Below, piece by piece: positions 26,747 through 38,642 of a DNA stretch of 64,000 nt. The translations under genes and the position numbers were made by a program. This DNA comes from Acinetobacter lwoffii (GTDB taxonomy: Bacteria; Pseudomonadota; Gammaproteobacteria; Pseudomonadales; Moraxellaceae), in contig NZ_JAMXXN010000005.1 in assembly GCF_024129435.1 (NCBI RefSeq), positions 1 to 64,000 of the forward strand, written 5' to 3'. The notes beneath the pieces were generated by a model. The model searched no databases. It saw only the letters and a program-made list of their open reading frames with translations, and was not told the origin of the DNA. How positions within the stretch are numbered: position 1 is the stretch's first letter; every line of letters starts with the position of its first letter.

Positions 26747-28228
26747 TTAACCAATCAATTTCTTCATTAATTCATTTACTTGTGCAGGGTTGGCTTTACC
26801 TTTTGCAGCTTTCATTACTTGACCCACAAGACCGTTAAAGGCTTTCTCTTTACCAGACTTATATTCCTCAACCATCTTCTCGTTGGCAGCAAGCACTTCC
26901 TTAATAATCGCTTCAATTGCGCTTGTATCAGTTTCCTGTTTCAAGCCTTTTTCAGCAATAATTTCGTCCGCAGTTTTGCCTTCTTCCCACATAAAGCCGA
27001 ATACTTGTTTCGCGATCTTACCGTTAATGGTGTTGTCCACAATACGTGCGATCATACCACCCAATTTCTCAGCAGATACAGGAGAGTCAGCAAGGTCTAA
27101 ACCAGCTTTGTTTAAAGCACCTGAGAATTCGCCCATAACCCAGTTAGCTGCAATCTTACCTTGTGTAGCACCGCCAGCAGCTTTTACGACTTCCTCATAA
27201 AACTCTGACATTTCACGAGTCAATGTAAGCACGTGAGCATCGTACTCAGTTACCGCAAAGTCCGCCACGAAACGCGCACGACGTGCAGCAGGAAGCTCAG
27301 GCATGGTTGCTTTAATGGCTTCGATTTGCTCATCCGCAATGACTACAGGCAACAAGTCTGGGTCAGGGAAGTAGCGGTAATCGTTCGCTTCTTCTTTAGA
27401 ACGCATCGAACGCGTTTCCATTTTCACAGGGTCGAACAGACGCGTTTCCTGATCAATGGTGCCATCCCAGTCCAGAATTTCCATTTGACGTTCAATTTCA
27501 ACATTGATCGCTTGTTCAATGAAACGGAATGAGTTCAGGTTTTTCAATTCACAACGTGTACCAAACGGTTGACCCGGACGACGTAACGACACGTTACAGT
27601 CACAACGGAACGAACCCTCCGCCATGTTACCGTCAGAAATACCTAACCAGCGCACTAAAGTGTGAATTGCCTTGATATAAGCAACCGCTTCTTCAACCGA
27701 ACGCATATCCGGTTCAGAAACGATTTCAAGCAGCGGCGTACCAGCACGGTTCAAGTCGATGCCTGACATACCTTCGAACTGGTCATGGATCGATTTACCT
27801 GCATCTTCTTCAAGGTGCGCGCGCGTTACGCCAATGCGTTTAACCGTGCCATCTTCAAGCTGGATGTCGATATGACCCAAGCCCACAATCGGGTTGTCCA
27901 TCTGGCTAATCTGGTAGCCTTTTGGAGAGTCCGGATAGAAGTAGTTTTTACGCGCAAATACAGACGCCTGATCGATGTAAGCATCGATGCCCAAACCAAA
28001 GCGAATCGCAAGATCAACCACTTCTTTGTTTAATACCGGTAATACGCCCGGCATAGCCAAATCAACCAGGCTGGCTTGCGTGTTTGGATCATTACCGAAA
28101 ACAGTCGATGAACCTGAAAAAATTTTGGTATTGGTGGCAAGCTGAGTGTGAATCTCGATACCAATAACGACTTCCCAACCATCAATCAGGTTGGATTTTG
28201 GTTTAGCCGATTTTTGAGCTTGAGCCAT
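26747..28228 (-). CDS. gatB: Asp-tRNA(Asn)/Glu-tRNA(Gln) amidotransferase subunit B
   Basis: A 493-residue GatB protein, the tRNA-binding kinase subunit that activates misacylated Asp-tRNA(Asn) or Glu-tRNA(Gln) for amidation. The opening [23 protein letters not shown] is the family signature, and the C-terminal YqeY-like tail domain is present. Its ATG overlaps the last base of the gatA stop codon, so it is coupled. Forms the GatCAB heterotrimer with the next two genes; last gene of gatCAB. Confidence 0.97.
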   Translation of the reverse strand: MAQAQKSAKPKSNLIDGWEVVIGIEIHTQLATNTKIFSGSSTVFGNDPNTQASLVDLAMPGVLPVLNKEVVDLAIRFGLGIDAYIDQASVFARKNYFYPDSPKGYQISQMDNPIVGLGHIDIQLEDGTVKRIGVTRAHLEEDAGKSIHDQFEGMSGIDLNRAGTPLLEIVSEPDMRSVEEAVAYIKAIHTLVRWLGISDGNMAEGSFRCDCNVSLRRPGQPFGTRCELKNLNSFRFIEQAINVEIERQMEILDWDGTIDQETRLFDPVKMETRSMRSKEEANDYRYFPDPDLLPVVIADEQIEAIKATMPELPAARRARFVADFAVTEYDAHVLTLTREMSEFYEEVVKAAGGATQGKIAANWVMGEFSGALNKAGLDLADSPVSAEKLGGMIARIVDNTINGKIAKQVFGFMWEEGKTADEIIAEKGLKQETDTSAIEAIIKEVLAANEKMVEEYKSGKEKAFNGLVGQVMKAAKGKANPAQVNELMKKLIG

Positions 28229-29706
28229 TATGCGTTCTCCTCAGCAATTGCAGCGCGTTTTGTATGCCAATCGGTGGCCTGTTGATACTGGTGTACCACA
28301 GACAACAATTGAGATTCTGACCAGTAATTACCAATCAGCTGTAAGCCAACTGGCAAGTTATTTTGGTCAAAACCGACAGGCGCGTTAATCGCAGGAAGAC
28401 CTGCCAGATTTACCGCAAGCGTATAAATATCGCCCAGGTACATTTCAACTGGCGTTAAATCTGCACCAATTTTATAGGCAGTCGTTGGCGCAGAAGGTGC
28501 TGCAATGACATCGACCAATTCAAATGCTTTAAGGAAATCTTGCTGGATCAGGCGACGTACTTTCTGTGCTTTTACATAGTAAGCATCGTAATAACCTGCA
28601 GACAGGGCATACGTACCAATCAGGATACGGCGTTGCACTTCTGCACCAAAACCTTCTGAACGTGAACGCTTGTACAGGTCCATCAGGTCCACAGGATTTT
28701 CTGCGCGATAGCCATAACGTACGCCATCAAAACGTGATAGGTTCGAAGAAGCTTCGGCAGGTGCGATCAGGTAATAAGTCGGAACATAGCTTTCAGTCAT
28801 GTTGAGGTCGATCTCAACAAGCGTAGCGCCCATTTCTTCTAACTTTTTAAGTGATTCTTCGACACGTGCTTTAACATCTTCAGCTAGGCCAGCAACATTA
28901 AAATACTGTTTTGGAATACCAATGCGTAAACCTTTTACTGAGGTAGCGTTCAGGTTCGCGACATAGTTATCTACCACTTGATCCATTGAAGTTGAATCTT
29001 TGGCATCATGACCGGCCATGACATTCATCAGGTAAGCACAGTCTTCTGCAGAACGTGCCATTGGACCACCTTGGTCTAGTGATGATGCATAGGCAATCAT
29101 ACCGAAGCGCGATACACGACCGTAAGTCGGTTTAAGACCGGTCAGACCACAGAAAGACGCAGGCTGACGGATAGAACCGCCGGTGTCAGTACCAGTTGCA
29201 AATGGTGCTAGATCGGCTGCCACAGCTGCTGCAGAGCCGCCTGAAGAACCGCCAGGGACATGACCCAGGTTCCAAGGATTAGCCGTTGCGCCGTAATATG
29301 AGTTCTCAGAGGTCGAACCCATCGCGAATTCGTCCATGTTCACTTTACCTAAAGTGACCAGGCCCGCAGCTTTGCCTTTCGCTACAACGGTCGCATCGTA
29401 AGGAGAGATAAAATTGTCCAGCATTTTAGAACCGGCAGTAGTCTTGATGCCTTGGGTACAGAAAATATCTTTGTGGGCAACTGGCACACCAGTCAGGGCA
29501 GAGGCATTGCCAGCTTTGATTGCAGCATCGGCAGCATCAGCTTCAGCCAACGCCTGTTCAGCAGTTACGGTCACATAAGCCTTGACCTGTGCATCAATTT
29601 TTGCAATGCGCTTTAAGTAATGTTCAGTCAATTCGCGAGATGAAAACTGGGCATTTGCCAGACCTTCACTAAGTTCACGAATGGATAAGCGATGTAAATC
29701 TGTCAT
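28228..29706 (-). CDS. gatA: Asp-tRNA(Asn)/Glu-tRNA(Gln) amidotransferase subunit A
   Basis: A 492-residue amidase-family subunit that releases ammonia from glutamine. The Ser-cisSer-Lys catalytic set is visible: Lys in VAHKDIF and the Gly/Ser-rich [20 protein letters not shown] followed by [11 protein letters not shown]. It is 52 bp downstream of gatC and 1-bp overlapped with gatB. Length is normal. Confidence 0.97.
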   Translation of the reverse strand: MTDLHRLSIRELSEGLANAQFSSRELTEHYLKRIAKIDAQVKAYVTVTAEQALAEADAADAAIKAGNASALTGVPVAHKDIFCTQGIKTTAGSKMLDNFISPYDATVVAKGKAAGLVTLGKVNMDEFAMGSTSENSYYGATANPWNLGHVPGGSSGGSAAAVAADLAPFATGTDTGGSIRQPASFCGLTGLKPTYGRVSRFGMIAYASSLDQGGPMARSAEDCAYLMNVMAGHDAKDSTSMDQVVDNYVANLNATSVKGLRIGIPKQYFNVAGLAEDVKARVEESLKKLEEMGATLVEIDLNMTESYVPTYYLIAPAEASSNLSRFDGVRYGYRAENPVDLMDLYKRSRSEGFGAEVQRRILIGTYALSAGYYDAYYVKAQKVRRLIQQDFLKAFELVDVIAAPSAPTTAYKIGADLTPVEMYLGDIYTLAVNLAGLPAINAPVGFDQNNLPVGLQLIGNYWSESQLLSVVHQYQQATDWHTKRAAIAEENA

Positions 29707-29758
29707 GAGAAATAATTCTTTACGTTTAATTTAATAAAAAGAATGAACTGGGTAGTAA

Positions 29759-30073
29759 TTACTCAATCACGCGCGGTACGAGGTACAAGCCATCCTGAAC
29801 AGCTGGTGCAACTGCCTGGTATTGCTCACGATGATTGGTTTCGGTAACCACATCATCACGTAGCGGCTGAGGGTGGTCGAAAGGGCTTTTCAGGGGTTCA
29901 ACACCATCGGTATTGATGCCTTTCAGGGTTTCCATCATGCCTAAAATTTTATTTAAACTTTGAGCATATTCAGCAGATTGCGTATCATTGAGAGATAACC
30001 GTGCAAGGTTGGCAATAGCTGAAACTGTTTCTGCACTTAAATCTGCAGAATGCTGTGCATCCGATGTAGACAT
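29759..30073 (-). CDS. gatC: Asp-tRNA(Asn)/Glu-tRNA(Gln) amidotransferase subunit C
   Basis: A 104-residue GatC, which wraps around and stabilises GatA at the GatA-GatB interface. The segment VSAIANLARLSLNDTQSAEY and the C-terminal LRDDVV-type motif are typical. First gene of gatCAB, divergent from mreB across 132 bp that must hold both promoters. Confidence 0.93.
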   Translation of the reverse strand: MSTSDAQHSADLSAETVSAIANLARLSLNDTQSAEYAQSLNKILGMMETLKGINTDGVEPLKSPFDHPQPLRDDVVTETNHREQYQAVAPAVQDGLYLVPRVIE

Positions 30074-30184
30074 AATATTACCTAATCAGTATTAAAAAAA
30101 TTCAAATTATCATGCGTTATGATAAGCGATTGACTTGTCCAAATCATCACATTTAGTTAAAGTGGCCACCTTGCGTCCATATAA

Positions 30185-31252
<1,068 letters not shown>

Positions 31253-31268
31253 GAAAAGGATCCGGCGG

Positions 31269-32126
31269 GTGCAAGCACATCTGTTTTCTCGACAACCGCC
31301 ATCTTTTCGCTCTTTTATCATTGCATTGGTAACATGCTTGGTGGTGCTTTTCTTTGATTGGCGCATGCCGCATGTTGTTCAACCTGCAAGGGATGTCCTG
31401 TACGCTGCTTATAATCCTATTTATGCGGTGGCCAGCTATCCGGTATTGTCGCGAGAGTGGTTGAATCAACAAACCAAGTCTGAAGCTCAATTGCGTCGGG
31501 AAAATACCGCGATGCAGGCCGAGCTGTTACAGGCACAGGTACGCTTACAAAAAATCTCTGAACTTTCTGCTGAAAATACCCGTTTGCGCGGTCTATTGGA
31601 CACGCCGCTGATCATTGATGGGCGTATTGAAATTGCCGAAGTGATTGGTACCGATGCTGATCCATTACGGCATATTATCGTGATCAACCGGGGTTCGAAT
31701 AACGAGCTGAAAGTCGGGCAAACGGTACTGGATGACAAGGGTATCATGGGACAGATTATCAATGTCTATCCGCATAGTAGCCGGGTCATGCTGTTGTCCG
31801 ATAAAGAACATTCACTGTCAGTGCGCCTGGAACATACCGGTATGCGTGCCATTGTTTCGGGCACAGGTGATCTGGGACGTTTAAAAATGGAATATGTACC
31901 GACCAGTGCCAATATCAAGGTCGGTGAAAAAGTCTATAGTTCGGGCTTGGGACAACATTTCCCGGCAGGTTATCTGGTGGGGCAGGTATCTAAAGTACAA
32001 CGCCATAATTCTGGTGAATTTGCCCAGATTGATGTGACGCCTGCGGCTCAGCTGGCCGGTGGACATCATGTGGTGGTGTTATTTTCCGATTCATTAGCGA
32101 TGGAGCAACCGCATGTCAATCGCTAA
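31269..32126 (+). CDS. mreC: Rod-shape-determining protein MreC
   Basis: A 285-residue bitopic protein: short basic cytoplasmic start, a transmembrane helix at about 15-30, a coiled coil (AQLRRENTAMQAELLQAQVR, 62-90) and two periplasmic beta-barrel domains. It links MreB and MreD to the elongasome enzymes. GTG start with AAGGA 9 nt upstream, 16 bp after mreB; the end overlaps mreD by 14 bp. Confidence 0.94.
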   Translation: MQAHLFSRQPPSFRSFIIALVTCLVVLFFDWRMPHVVQPARDVLYAAYNPIYAVASYPVLSREWLNQQTKSEAQLRRENTAMQAELLQAQVRLQKISELSAENTRLRGLLDTPLIIDGRIEIAEVIGTDADPLRHIIVINRGSNNELKVGQTVLDDKGIMGQIINVYPHSSRVMLLSDKEHSLSVRLEHTGMRAIVSGTGDLGRLKMEYVPTSANIKVGEKVYSSGLGQHFPAGYLVGQVSKVQRHNSGEFAQIDVTPAAQLAGGHHVVVLFSDSLAMEQPHVNR

Positions 32127-32604
32127 GATGAAATCCAGAAAGCATCGTGATCCTTTAATGGCTATTGTCATTTCGGTGATTGTGGCTTCTATTTTAATGG
32201 TCTATCCACTTTCCTATAATCTCTCGGGCTGGCGTCCGCTGTTTATGCTGATGATCATGCTCTTCTGGGTGTTATGTCAGCCAACCTGGTGCGGGATCTG
32301 GTTTGCCTTTGGTACGGGTATTTTTATTGATCTGCTGCTGGATGCACCTTTGGGTCTGAATGCGCTGAGCTTTATCATTATTGCCTTTTTAGCTCGCTTT
32401 CTGACCCGTGAACGCCGTATCCTGACCTTTAATAATCTCTGGGTGATTATGGGGCTGGCGATTGTCGCATATCTGCTGATGATCTTTTTTACCCAGATTA
32501 TAGCTGGCGTGCAATTTTCTTATGCACGGCACTGGATTCCGATGCTGACCAGTATTCTGGTTTGGCCTGCTATTTATTATATGCTCAAAAAATGGCGCAT
32601 ATAA
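32113..32604 (+). CDS. mreD: Rod-shape-determining protein MreD
   Basis: A 163-residue inner-membrane protein with about five hydrophobic helices, including the characteristic PTWCGIWFAFGTGIFIDLLL segment followed by LGLNALSF. GGAG lies 7 nt before the ATG inside mreC. It completes the MreBCD complex. Its 3' end overlaps maf by 13 bp. Confidence 0.93.
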   Translation: MSIAKMKSRKHRDPLMAIVISVIVASILMVYPLSYNLSGWRPLFMLMIMLFWVLCQPTWCGIWFAFGTGIFIDLLLDAPLGLNALSFIIIAFLARFLTRERRILTFNNLWVIMGLAIVAYLLMIFFTQIIAGVQFSYARHWIPMLTSILVWPAIYYMLKKWRI

Positions 32605-33158
32605 TTCTAGCTTCGAGCTCACCCCGGCGTCGCGAGTTATTGCAACAACTCGGGCTGAGCTTCGATATTTACAGTCCCGAGATCGACGAATCTGTACAAG
32701 CAGGCGAGTCGGTCGCAGCCTATGTTGAACGTCTGGCACGTGCCAAAGCCGATGCCGTGGCAGAGCTTTATCCTGATGCAATTATTATTGCTGCGGACAC
32801 CAGTTTGGGGGTGGATCAGGAGATTTTGGGCAAACCTGAATCCAAACAACATGCGATTGAAATGTGGACAAAAATCTCCGGTCGGTGGCATGATGTATAT
32901 AGCGGTGTCTGTGTTCGTACAAAGCATGAAAAATACAGTATAGTGGTACGCACACAGGTCGAATTTCAAATCCTGAGCGCTGCAGATATGGAAAGTTACT
33001 GGGCGACAGGTGAGCCACTGGGTAAAGCAGGGGCTTATGCAATTCAAGGAATTGCAGCACGTTATATTCCAAAAATACAGGGCAGTTATTCCAATGTGGT
33101 TGGCTTGCCTTTATATGAGACAGTACAGTTATTACAGACGGTTAAGGCACTAAATTAA
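32592..33158 (+). CDS. maf: Maf-family nucleotide pyrophosphatase
   Basis: A 188-residue Maf protein that hydrolyses dTTP/UTP or modified nucleotides to monophosphates, cleansing the pool. The start at 32592 gives the canonical N-terminus MAHIILASSSPRRRELLQQL; a longer frame exists but is out of character. The DTSLGVD region and the GxAGAYAIQG segment (GKAGAYAIQGIAA) are intact. Position after mreD and before rng is the usual proteobacterial order. Confidence 0.92.
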   Translation: MAHIILASSSPRRRELLQQLGLSFDIYSPEIDESVQAGESVAAYVERLARAKADAVAELYPDAIIIAADTSLGVDQEILGKPESKQHAIEMWTKISGRWHDVYSGVCVRTKHEKYSIVVRTQVEFQILSAADMESYWATGEPLGKAGAYAIQGIAARYIPKIQGSYSNVVGLPLYETVQLLQTVKALN

Positions 33159-33196
33159 CTGCTGAAAAGAATTCTTATAATGTTTTGAGTGTAGTT

Positions 33197-34651
33197 ATGT
33201 CTGACGAGTTGTTGATTAACGTCACGCCGATGGAATGTCGGGTCGCGTTAATTGAAAACGGCACGGTCAATGAACTGTTTGTCGAGCGTACGGCCAAGCG
33301 TGGCCTGGTAGGGAATGTCTATAAAGGAAAAGTGGTGCGGGTCTTACCCGGCATGCAGGCTGCTTTCGTGGATATCGGACTTTCTCGTACTGCGTTTTTA
33401 CATATCAATGATATGGTCTGGCCCCGCAATCAGCCAACCCCAAATGTCTTTGAGCTACTTCAACCGGGACAAGTCCTCACGGTTCAGGTGATGAAAGATA
33501 TGCTCGGTACTAAAGGTGCACGCCTGTCTACCGATCTGTCGATTCCTTCGCGTTATTTAGTCTTGATGCCATATGGTAATCATATCGGGGTATCGCAACG
33601 GATTGAATCCGAGGAAGAGCGTAATCGCTTGCGTTCCATCATTGAGCGGATTCAGACAGAACATAAGCTGCCAGGTTCAGTGATTGTACGTACTGCTGCA
33701 GAAGGGATTGAAGAAGAAGCCATCGCACAGGATATGGCTTATCTGGCCAAGCTTTGGGAATACATCCAGCGCAAGCAAAAGATTATTGCAGTACCTTCCT
33801 TGATCTTTGAAGAATTGCCTTTGCCGCAACGGGTGATTCGTGATCTGGCCAATGAAGAAACCGCCAAAATTTATGTCGATTCACGTGAAATTCATGCCAA
33901 GCTGCAGGAATTTGTCGAAGAATTTGTCCCGAACATGAAAGACCGTTTGCTGCATTATCCGGGTGAGCGGCCAATTTTTGACTTGTATAATGTCGAAGAA
34001 GATCTGCAAAAGGCATTGCAAACCCGAGTTGCCTTGAAGTCTGGCGGTTATCTGATGATTGACCAGACGGAAGCCATGGCCACAATTGATGTCAATACCG
34101 GTTCTTATGTCGGTGGCCGTTCGCTGGAAGATACGGTTTTTAAAACCAATATGGAAGCGACGGATGTCATCGCGCGTCAGTTACGACTGCGTAATCTCGG
34201 CGGCATTATTATCATTGATTTCATTGATATGCAGGAAGCGCAGCATCGTGAAGAAGTGATGAAACAGTTTGAGCGCATGCTAGAACGTGACCATGCCAAA
34301 ACCAAGATTACTCAGGTGTCGGAACTGGGCTTGGTGGAAATGACCCGGAAACGCACCCGTGAATCGCTGGAACATCTGCTCTGTGAATCTTGTCCGACCT
34401 GTCAGGGACGTGGTTATGTCAAAACAGCCGAGTCAGTATGTTACGAAATATTCAGGGAAATTCTGCGTTATGCCCGTGCTTATGAGTCACAGAGTGGCTT
34501 TACTGTCGTCGCGCATCCTGCTGTCATTGATCGATTATTGACGGCAGAAGCGCCTGCAGTCGCTGATCTAGAACATTTCATTAATCGTGTGATTAAGTTC
34601 CAAGTGGAAAATCTGTATACGCAAGAGCAATACGATATCATTCTCAGCTGA
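33197..34651 (+). CDS. rng: Ribonuclease G
   Basis: A 484-residue RNase E/G-family endonuclease that trims the 5' end of 16S rRNA and degrades mRNA. It starts MSDELLINVTPMECRVALIE, parallel to E. coli RNase G, so the ATG at 33197 is preferred to an in-frame TTG 12 bp earlier. The S1 domain (GLVGNVYKGKVVRVLPGMQA), the catalytic ATIDVNTGSYVG and the zinc-link Cys pair in CESCPTCQGRG are present. Last large gene of the mre unit. Confidence 0.95.
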   Translation: MSDELLINVTPMECRVALIENGTVNELFVERTAKRGLVGNVYKGKVVRVLPGMQAAFVDIGLSRTAFLHINDMVWPRNQPTPNVFELLQPGQVLTVQVMKDMLGTKGARLSTDLSIPSRYLVLMPYGNHIGVSQRIESEEERNRLRSIIERIQTEHKLPGSVIVRTAAEGIEEEAIAQDMAYLAKLWEYIQRKQKIIAVPSLIFEELPLPQRVIRDLANEETAKIYVDSREIHAKLQEFVEEFVPNMKDRLLHYPGERPIFDLYNVEEDLQKALQTRVALKSGGYLMIDQTEAMATIDVNTGSYVGGRSLEDTVFKTNMEATDVIARQLRLRNLGGIIIIDFIDMQEAQHREEVMKQFERMLERDHAKTKITQVSELGLVEMTRKRTRESLEHLLCESCPTCQGRGYVKTAESVCYEIFREILRYARAYESQSGFTVVAHPAVIDRLLTAEAPAVADLEHFINRVIKFQVENLYTQEQYDIILS

Positions 34652-34783
34652 AATTGTAACAGAATATCGTTAAACACTTGTTACATCTGAAATTTTACAA
34701 CCGGGCCTTTATTTACAATACTAGATGCATGAATTAGCCAAAGCCGTTTCTCCCAGTTTCAGGCTTAGCAAAAGGAGTGTGTG

Positions 34784-34957
34784 ATGAGTATGAGTAAAGC
34801 AGTAATCCATAAAGGCCTAAAACACGTATTAGAACCAAAGACTGTACATGCGGGATATATCGTTGATGAGCGCGGTAATGAAGTTCAGATTACCGCGAGC
34901 ATGATCCGTAACGTCTGCCATCAATTATTACAACAGTGCCGTACTATTAAAAGCTGA
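34784..34957 (+). CDS. Small conserved protein resembling the PA1571 type
   Basis: A 57-residue protein beginning MSMSKAVIHKGLKHVLEPK. AAAGGAG lies about 8 nt before the ATG, a good ribosome-binding site. The segment GYIVDERGNEVQITASMIRN resembles short gammaproteobacterial proteins with a G-x-x-x-D-x-x-G-x-E-x-x-I-T pattern (PA1571-like); that link is from memory of the pattern. Function unknown. It has its own intergenic region of 132 bp and ends before a terminator. Confidence 0.65.
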   Translation: MSMSKAVIHKGLKHVLEPKTVHAGYIVDERGNEVQITASMIRNVCHQLLQQCRTIKS

Positions 34958-35070
34958 TTATATTTGTGCATTGTTTTTAACTTGTCAAAAAATGATTTGG
35001 ATAGACGTTTAAATAGAGAAGTCATCCAAAATTTCTAAAATAATTTAAAAAGATTCCAAAAAATAAAGAA

Positions 35071-35093
35071 AAGGGACCAGATCGGTCCCTTTA
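35071..35093 (+). terminator. Terminator between the small gene and the wax synthase gene
   Basis: Perfect 8-bp stem aagggacc / ggtccctt, loop AGATC, followed by a short T-rich tail. It ends the rightward unit and may also serve the leftward wax synthase gene. Confidence 0.6.
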
Positions 35094-35165
35094 TTCTGTG
35101 CTCAAAGACTGGCAAAAATGATCAGCATCTTTGGCAGTCCATCTATCTTATTTATTCATCCGCGG

Positions 35166-36548
35166 CTAGCTTACCGCTCGTAACTTTGGGACAGGTTCGC
35201 CATCTACAATAAGTTCAAAACGTTGAATTTCTTCTTCCAGATGTGTCAGCAAGTTCTGCATTTTCGGCAGGGCATTACGACATGCGGTCAAGCCGACTTC
35301 CAGTTTGTCTAGATAGCTGGTCATAGTGATATTCAAGGCCTGACCATCCAGTACGATGGAAGCCGGATAAAGTGCTTCAAGACGTGCACCATTCCAATAC
35401 AATGGTTCTTGTGGCCCAGGTACATTGGAAATAATGACGTTAAACGCCTGACGTGTCGGCATTAAACCGGAGGCAATATTCAGACCTGCTGCACCGTAGA
35501 CAAAGGCACTATAGTTCAAAATCTGGTTGGCATTCATACGTTTGAAGCGTTCTTTGGCACTCAGCACACTGCGACGTACGATCTTGAGACGTTCCAGCGG
35601 ATCTTCTTTATGCGTACCCAGATTGGCCAGAATCATGGTAATACGGTTGGATATATCTGAATCGTCGCTGCGAACAGAAGCTGGAACCATAGCAATTAAC
35701 GGTTTTTTCGGTAAGGCATTTTGCGATAATAAATATTCACGTAATGCACCTGAACAAATGGCCAGGACGATATCATTAATGGTCACGCCCAATGCCTTAG
35801 AAATATGACGTAAACGTGAAAATTCGAAAGACTGGGCTGCAAAGCGACGTGAAGCACTGACGCGTTGATTCAGAATACTGCTTGGCGCCTGAAAGCTGGA
35901 TACATAATCCGGATTGCGTCCCATATCTTTCATGACGGTTTGCGACAGTTCATAAGCAACTCGTGGCGCACATTCCAGTTGCCCCTTAATGGTCTGCAGG
36001 ACATTTTTAAACCTGTTCACTTTAGGTGCTTTAAGGCGTTTGGCACGTGGGCCTTCAACACACCATGGCGGTACAATACTCTTGGCATTTGGATCATGTG
36101 AAAGCGACTTTTCTACCAGACGCATGCCAGCGATTCCATCCACCATAGCATGGTGAATTTTGAAATACATGGCAAAACGGTTTCCTTCAATGCCTTCAAT
36201 AATATGACAGGTCCATAAAGGTTTGGCACGATCAATCAGGGCACTATGTTCTTGAGAAATATAGGTTAGCAATTCACGGATACGGCCCGGTTTTGGCAGG
36301 GCAATATGACGAAAATGATGATCTAAATCAAATTCTTGGTCTTCATCCCAAAACAGGCCGTTTAAATAATTGTTAAAAGGTGGAATTGGAGAGCATTTTG
36401 AATTTTGGATATCCGTGACTAGATCCTGAATAAAGGAAGCTGGCGCATTGTCGGGAATTTGGAATAAAAATAGTCCACCTACATGCATAGGCTGCTGCCG
36501 TTTCTCTAAGGTTAAGAAAATAAAATCAATTGGATGTAATGGACGCAT
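35166..36548 (-). CDS. Wax ester synthase / diacylglycerol acyltransferase (WS/DGAT)
   Basis: A 460-residue bifunctional acyltransferase that esterifies fatty alcohols or diacylglycerol with acyl-CoA to make wax esters and triacylglycerol, the storage lipids typical of Acinetobacter. The catalytic HHxxxDG motif is HHAMVDG at 132-138. The C-terminal half has the family NVIISNVPGPQEPLYWNGAR segment. Length is normal. It is a single-gene unit; accumulation normally rises under nitrogen limitation. Confidence 0.95.
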   Translation of the reverse strand: MRPLHPIDFIFLTLEKRQQPMHVGGLFLFQIPDNAPASFIQDLVTDIQNSKCSPIPPFNNYLNGLFWDEDQEFDLDHHFRHIALPKPGRIRELLTYISQEHSALIDRAKPLWTCHIIEGIEGNRFAMYFKIHHAMVDGIAGMRLVEKSLSHDPNAKSIVPPWCVEGPRAKRLKAPKVNRFKNVLQTIKGQLECAPRVAYELSQTVMKDMGRNPDYVSSFQAPSSILNQRVSASRRFAAQSFEFSRLRHISKALGVTINDIVLAICSGALREYLLSQNALPKKPLIAMVPASVRSDDSDISNRITMILANLGTHKEDPLERLKIVRRSVLSAKERFKRMNANQILNYSAFVYGAAGLNIASGLMPTRQAFNVIISNVPGPQEPLYWNGARLEALYPASIVLDGQALNITMTSYLDKLEVGLTACRNALPKMQNLLTHLEEEIQRFELIVDGEPVPKLRAVS

Positions 36549-37011
36549 AGCGTGGATTGCCTCACTGCACTCTCTATGGCTTTTTTGCTAAAAAGCCTTG
36601 TTAGAATTATTACTTTAGTTTTTAAAGTATATCTTTTTTAGCATATAAATGAACTGCTTTATCTTGCCTCAACTGTGAAAAAGTGGCTATTGACAAGAAT
36701 AAAATATCTTCCTAAGTTTATGAAATGTGAAAATTTTAGTTTTAAAATAGTTTTCTAAAAATAGTATTTACTAGGCGAAGTGGAGTGTAACTTAATAATT
36801 ATGTGTTATTAGAAGAATAGCATTGTGTTCCATTTCACATTTTATGCAAATAAATCAATGAGCTAAAATTTTATCAATTCTTTAATTAAAATAATATTAT
36901 CCCGATAAAAGGTAATTTCTATCTTGTCACTAAATGTAAAATTATCAATTAAAAAAGACTATCTTTATTAAAAAATAGTCTTTCAATCAATAGGAACGAT
37001 AAAACTGAACT
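36549..37011. other. Intergenic region between the wax synthase gene and cysH
   Basis: 463 bp, AT-rich. It contains the promoter side of the wax synthase gene, an inverted repeat ggcttttttgctaaaaagcc near 36578-36596, and the cysH terminator at its right end. No gene seen. Confidence 0.5.
36951..36983 (-). terminator. Terminator of cysH
   Basis: Stem aaagactat / atagtcttt; on the minus strand it ends in a run of T residues. It lies 28 bp past the cysH stop codon. Confidence 0.7.
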
Positions 37012-37746
37012 TTATTTTTTTAGATTGCCAGCATGTAAGCCACATTCTTTATGGGTAGCTTCTTCCCACCACCAGCGACCTTCGCGTTCATGCTGATTTG
37101 GCAGCACAGGGCGAGTGCAGGGCTCACAGCCGATAGAAACAAAACCTTTCTCATGTAGGGCATTGTAAGGGACTTCCATCATACGGATATAACTCCAGAC
37201 ATCCGCACTGGACCAGTTGGCAAGAGGATTGTACTTGATCAACTGTTTTCCCGGACCGGAAAAACCTGGATCGGCCTGAACCACTGGAATTTCATTGCGT
37301 GTACCCGGACTTTGGTCTTTGCGCTGACCGGTAATCCAGCCGTCCAGCGTGGCCAGTTTTTTACGTAGCGGTTGAACCTTGCGTATACCGCAACATTCCT
37401 GATGGCCATCTTCAAAGAAACTGAATAAACCTTTAGCGGTCACTAAATTTTGTACCGCATCCGTTTCAGGGAAGCAGATTTCAATTTCGATGTTGTAATG
37501 CTTACGCACCCGTTCAATAAACTGATACGTCTCTGCATGTAGACGGCCAGTGTCCAGACTGAATACCCGGAACGGTTTACCGAGATGCGACGCCATATCA
37601 ATCAATACAACATCTTCAGCACCAGAAAATGAAATCGCAATTTCACCTTGCTGGCTCAGTGCAAGTGCCAAAATTTCATTGGGCGATTTATCAGCATATT
37701 CAGATGCAAGCGCATCAATACGATCAATAGTAGGAATGATGGTCAT
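37012..37746 (-). CDS. cysH: Assimilatory adenylyl-sulfate (APS) reductase, CysH family
   Basis: A 244-residue CysH-type reductase of the sulfate assimilation pathway. Cys118-Cys119 and Cys207-x-x-Cys210 are the four ligands of the 4Fe-4S cluster that distinguishes APS reductases from PAPS reductases; Cys235 in KECGLH is the catalytic thiol. The PP-loop-type SGAEDVVL is at 41-48. So the likely substrate is APS, with thioredoxin as reductant, yielding sulfite. Single-gene unit on the minus strand. Confidence 0.92.
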   Translation of the reverse strand: MTIIPTIDRIDALASEYADKSPNEILALALSQQGEIAISFSGAEDVVLIDMASHLGKPFRVFSLDTGRLHAETYQFIERVRKHYNIEIEICFPETDAVQNLVTAKGLFSFFEDGHQECCGIRKVQPLRKKLATLDGWITGQRKDQSPGTRNEIPVVQADPGFSGPGKQLIKYNPLANWSSADVWSYIRMMEVPYNALHEKGFVSIGCEPCTRPVLPNQHEREGRWWWEEATHKECGLHAGNLKK

Positions 37747-37950
37747 GAGAGTCCTGGCGATATAGGCTTGGAAAGGACATGGCCTATATTAGTTAATTTC
37801 ACATCTATTTTAATAGAATTGATTTAATTGACTTATCACTAAAAAATAAATACTTATGAAAAAAATAGATTTAAAAAAGTACAGTGCAAAATCTGTTTCT
37901 TCAGCTATGATAGTGCAAAATTTTTTCAATACAACTTAGAGGGAATGTTC

Positions 37951-38568
37951 ATGGAAGTCGTATGTCTAGATTTAGAAGGTGTGTTGGTTCCAGAAATCTG
38001 GATTAACTTTGCTAAAAAAACCGGTATTAAAGAGCTTGAAGCGACGACTCGTGACATTCCTGACTATGATGTACTGATGACCCAACGTCTGAATATTTTA
38101 AAACAGCACGGTTTAGGCTTGAACGATATTCAGGAAGTGATTGCAGAAATGGGGCCGTTCCCGGGAGCAAAAGAATTTGTGAAATGGGTGAGTACGCATT
38201 TTCAACTGATTATCCTTTCAGATACTTTCTATGAATTTGCGCATCCACTAATGAAGCAGCTGGATTGGCCGACGATTTTCTGTCATAAATTGGAAACGGA
38301 TGAAGCTGGCATGATCTCGGCTTATAAACTTCGCCAGCCAGATCAAAAACGTCAGGCTGTTAAAGCACTGCATGGTTTGAATTTCCGTGTGATTGCGGCA
38401 GGGGATTCTTATAACGATACGACGATGCTGGGTGAAGCAGATCATGGTTTTCTGTTTGATGCGCCTGAAAATGTGATTGCTGAATTCCCGCAATTCCCGC
38501 CAATTCGTGGTTATGATGCGTTAAAAGAAGCGATTCGTAATGCTTCAGTACGTGATATTCCAGCTTAA
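37951..38568 (+). CDS. thrH: Phosphoserine phosphatase / homoserine phosphotransferase ThrH
   Basis: A 205-residue HAD-superfamily enzyme. The nucleophile motif is CLDLEGVLVPE and the acidic metal site is GDSYNDTTML, as in Pseudomonas ThrH, which dephosphorylates phosphoserine and can transfer phosphate to homoserine. The ATG at 37951 is chosen because AGAGGGA lies 6 nt before it; an ATG 6 bp upstream would overlap that site. A strong terminator follows. Confidence 0.88.
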   Translation: MEVVCLDLEGVLVPEIWINFAKKTGIKELEATTRDIPDYDVLMTQRLNILKQHGLGLNDIQEVIAEMGPFPGAKEFVKWVSTHFQLIILSDTFYEFAHPLMKQLDWPTIFCHKLETDEAGMISAYKLRQPDQKRQAVKALHGLNFRVIAAGDSYNDTTMLGEADHGFLFDAPENVIAEFPQFPPIRGYDALKEAIRNASVRDIPA

Positions 38569-38590
38569 TATTTAAGTGTATGTAATAAAA

Positions 38591-38617
38591 GAAAGGGCGC
38601 TTATAGCGCCCTTTCTT
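38591..38617 (+). terminator. Terminator between thrH and the FadL-type gene
   Basis: A perfect 11-bp stem gaaagggcgct / agcgccctttc with a TAT loop. T-rich tails on both sides make it a likely bidirectional terminator for the convergent genes. Confidence 0.85.
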
Positions 38618-38642
38618 GTTGAATACTAATTTTTTAACGCAA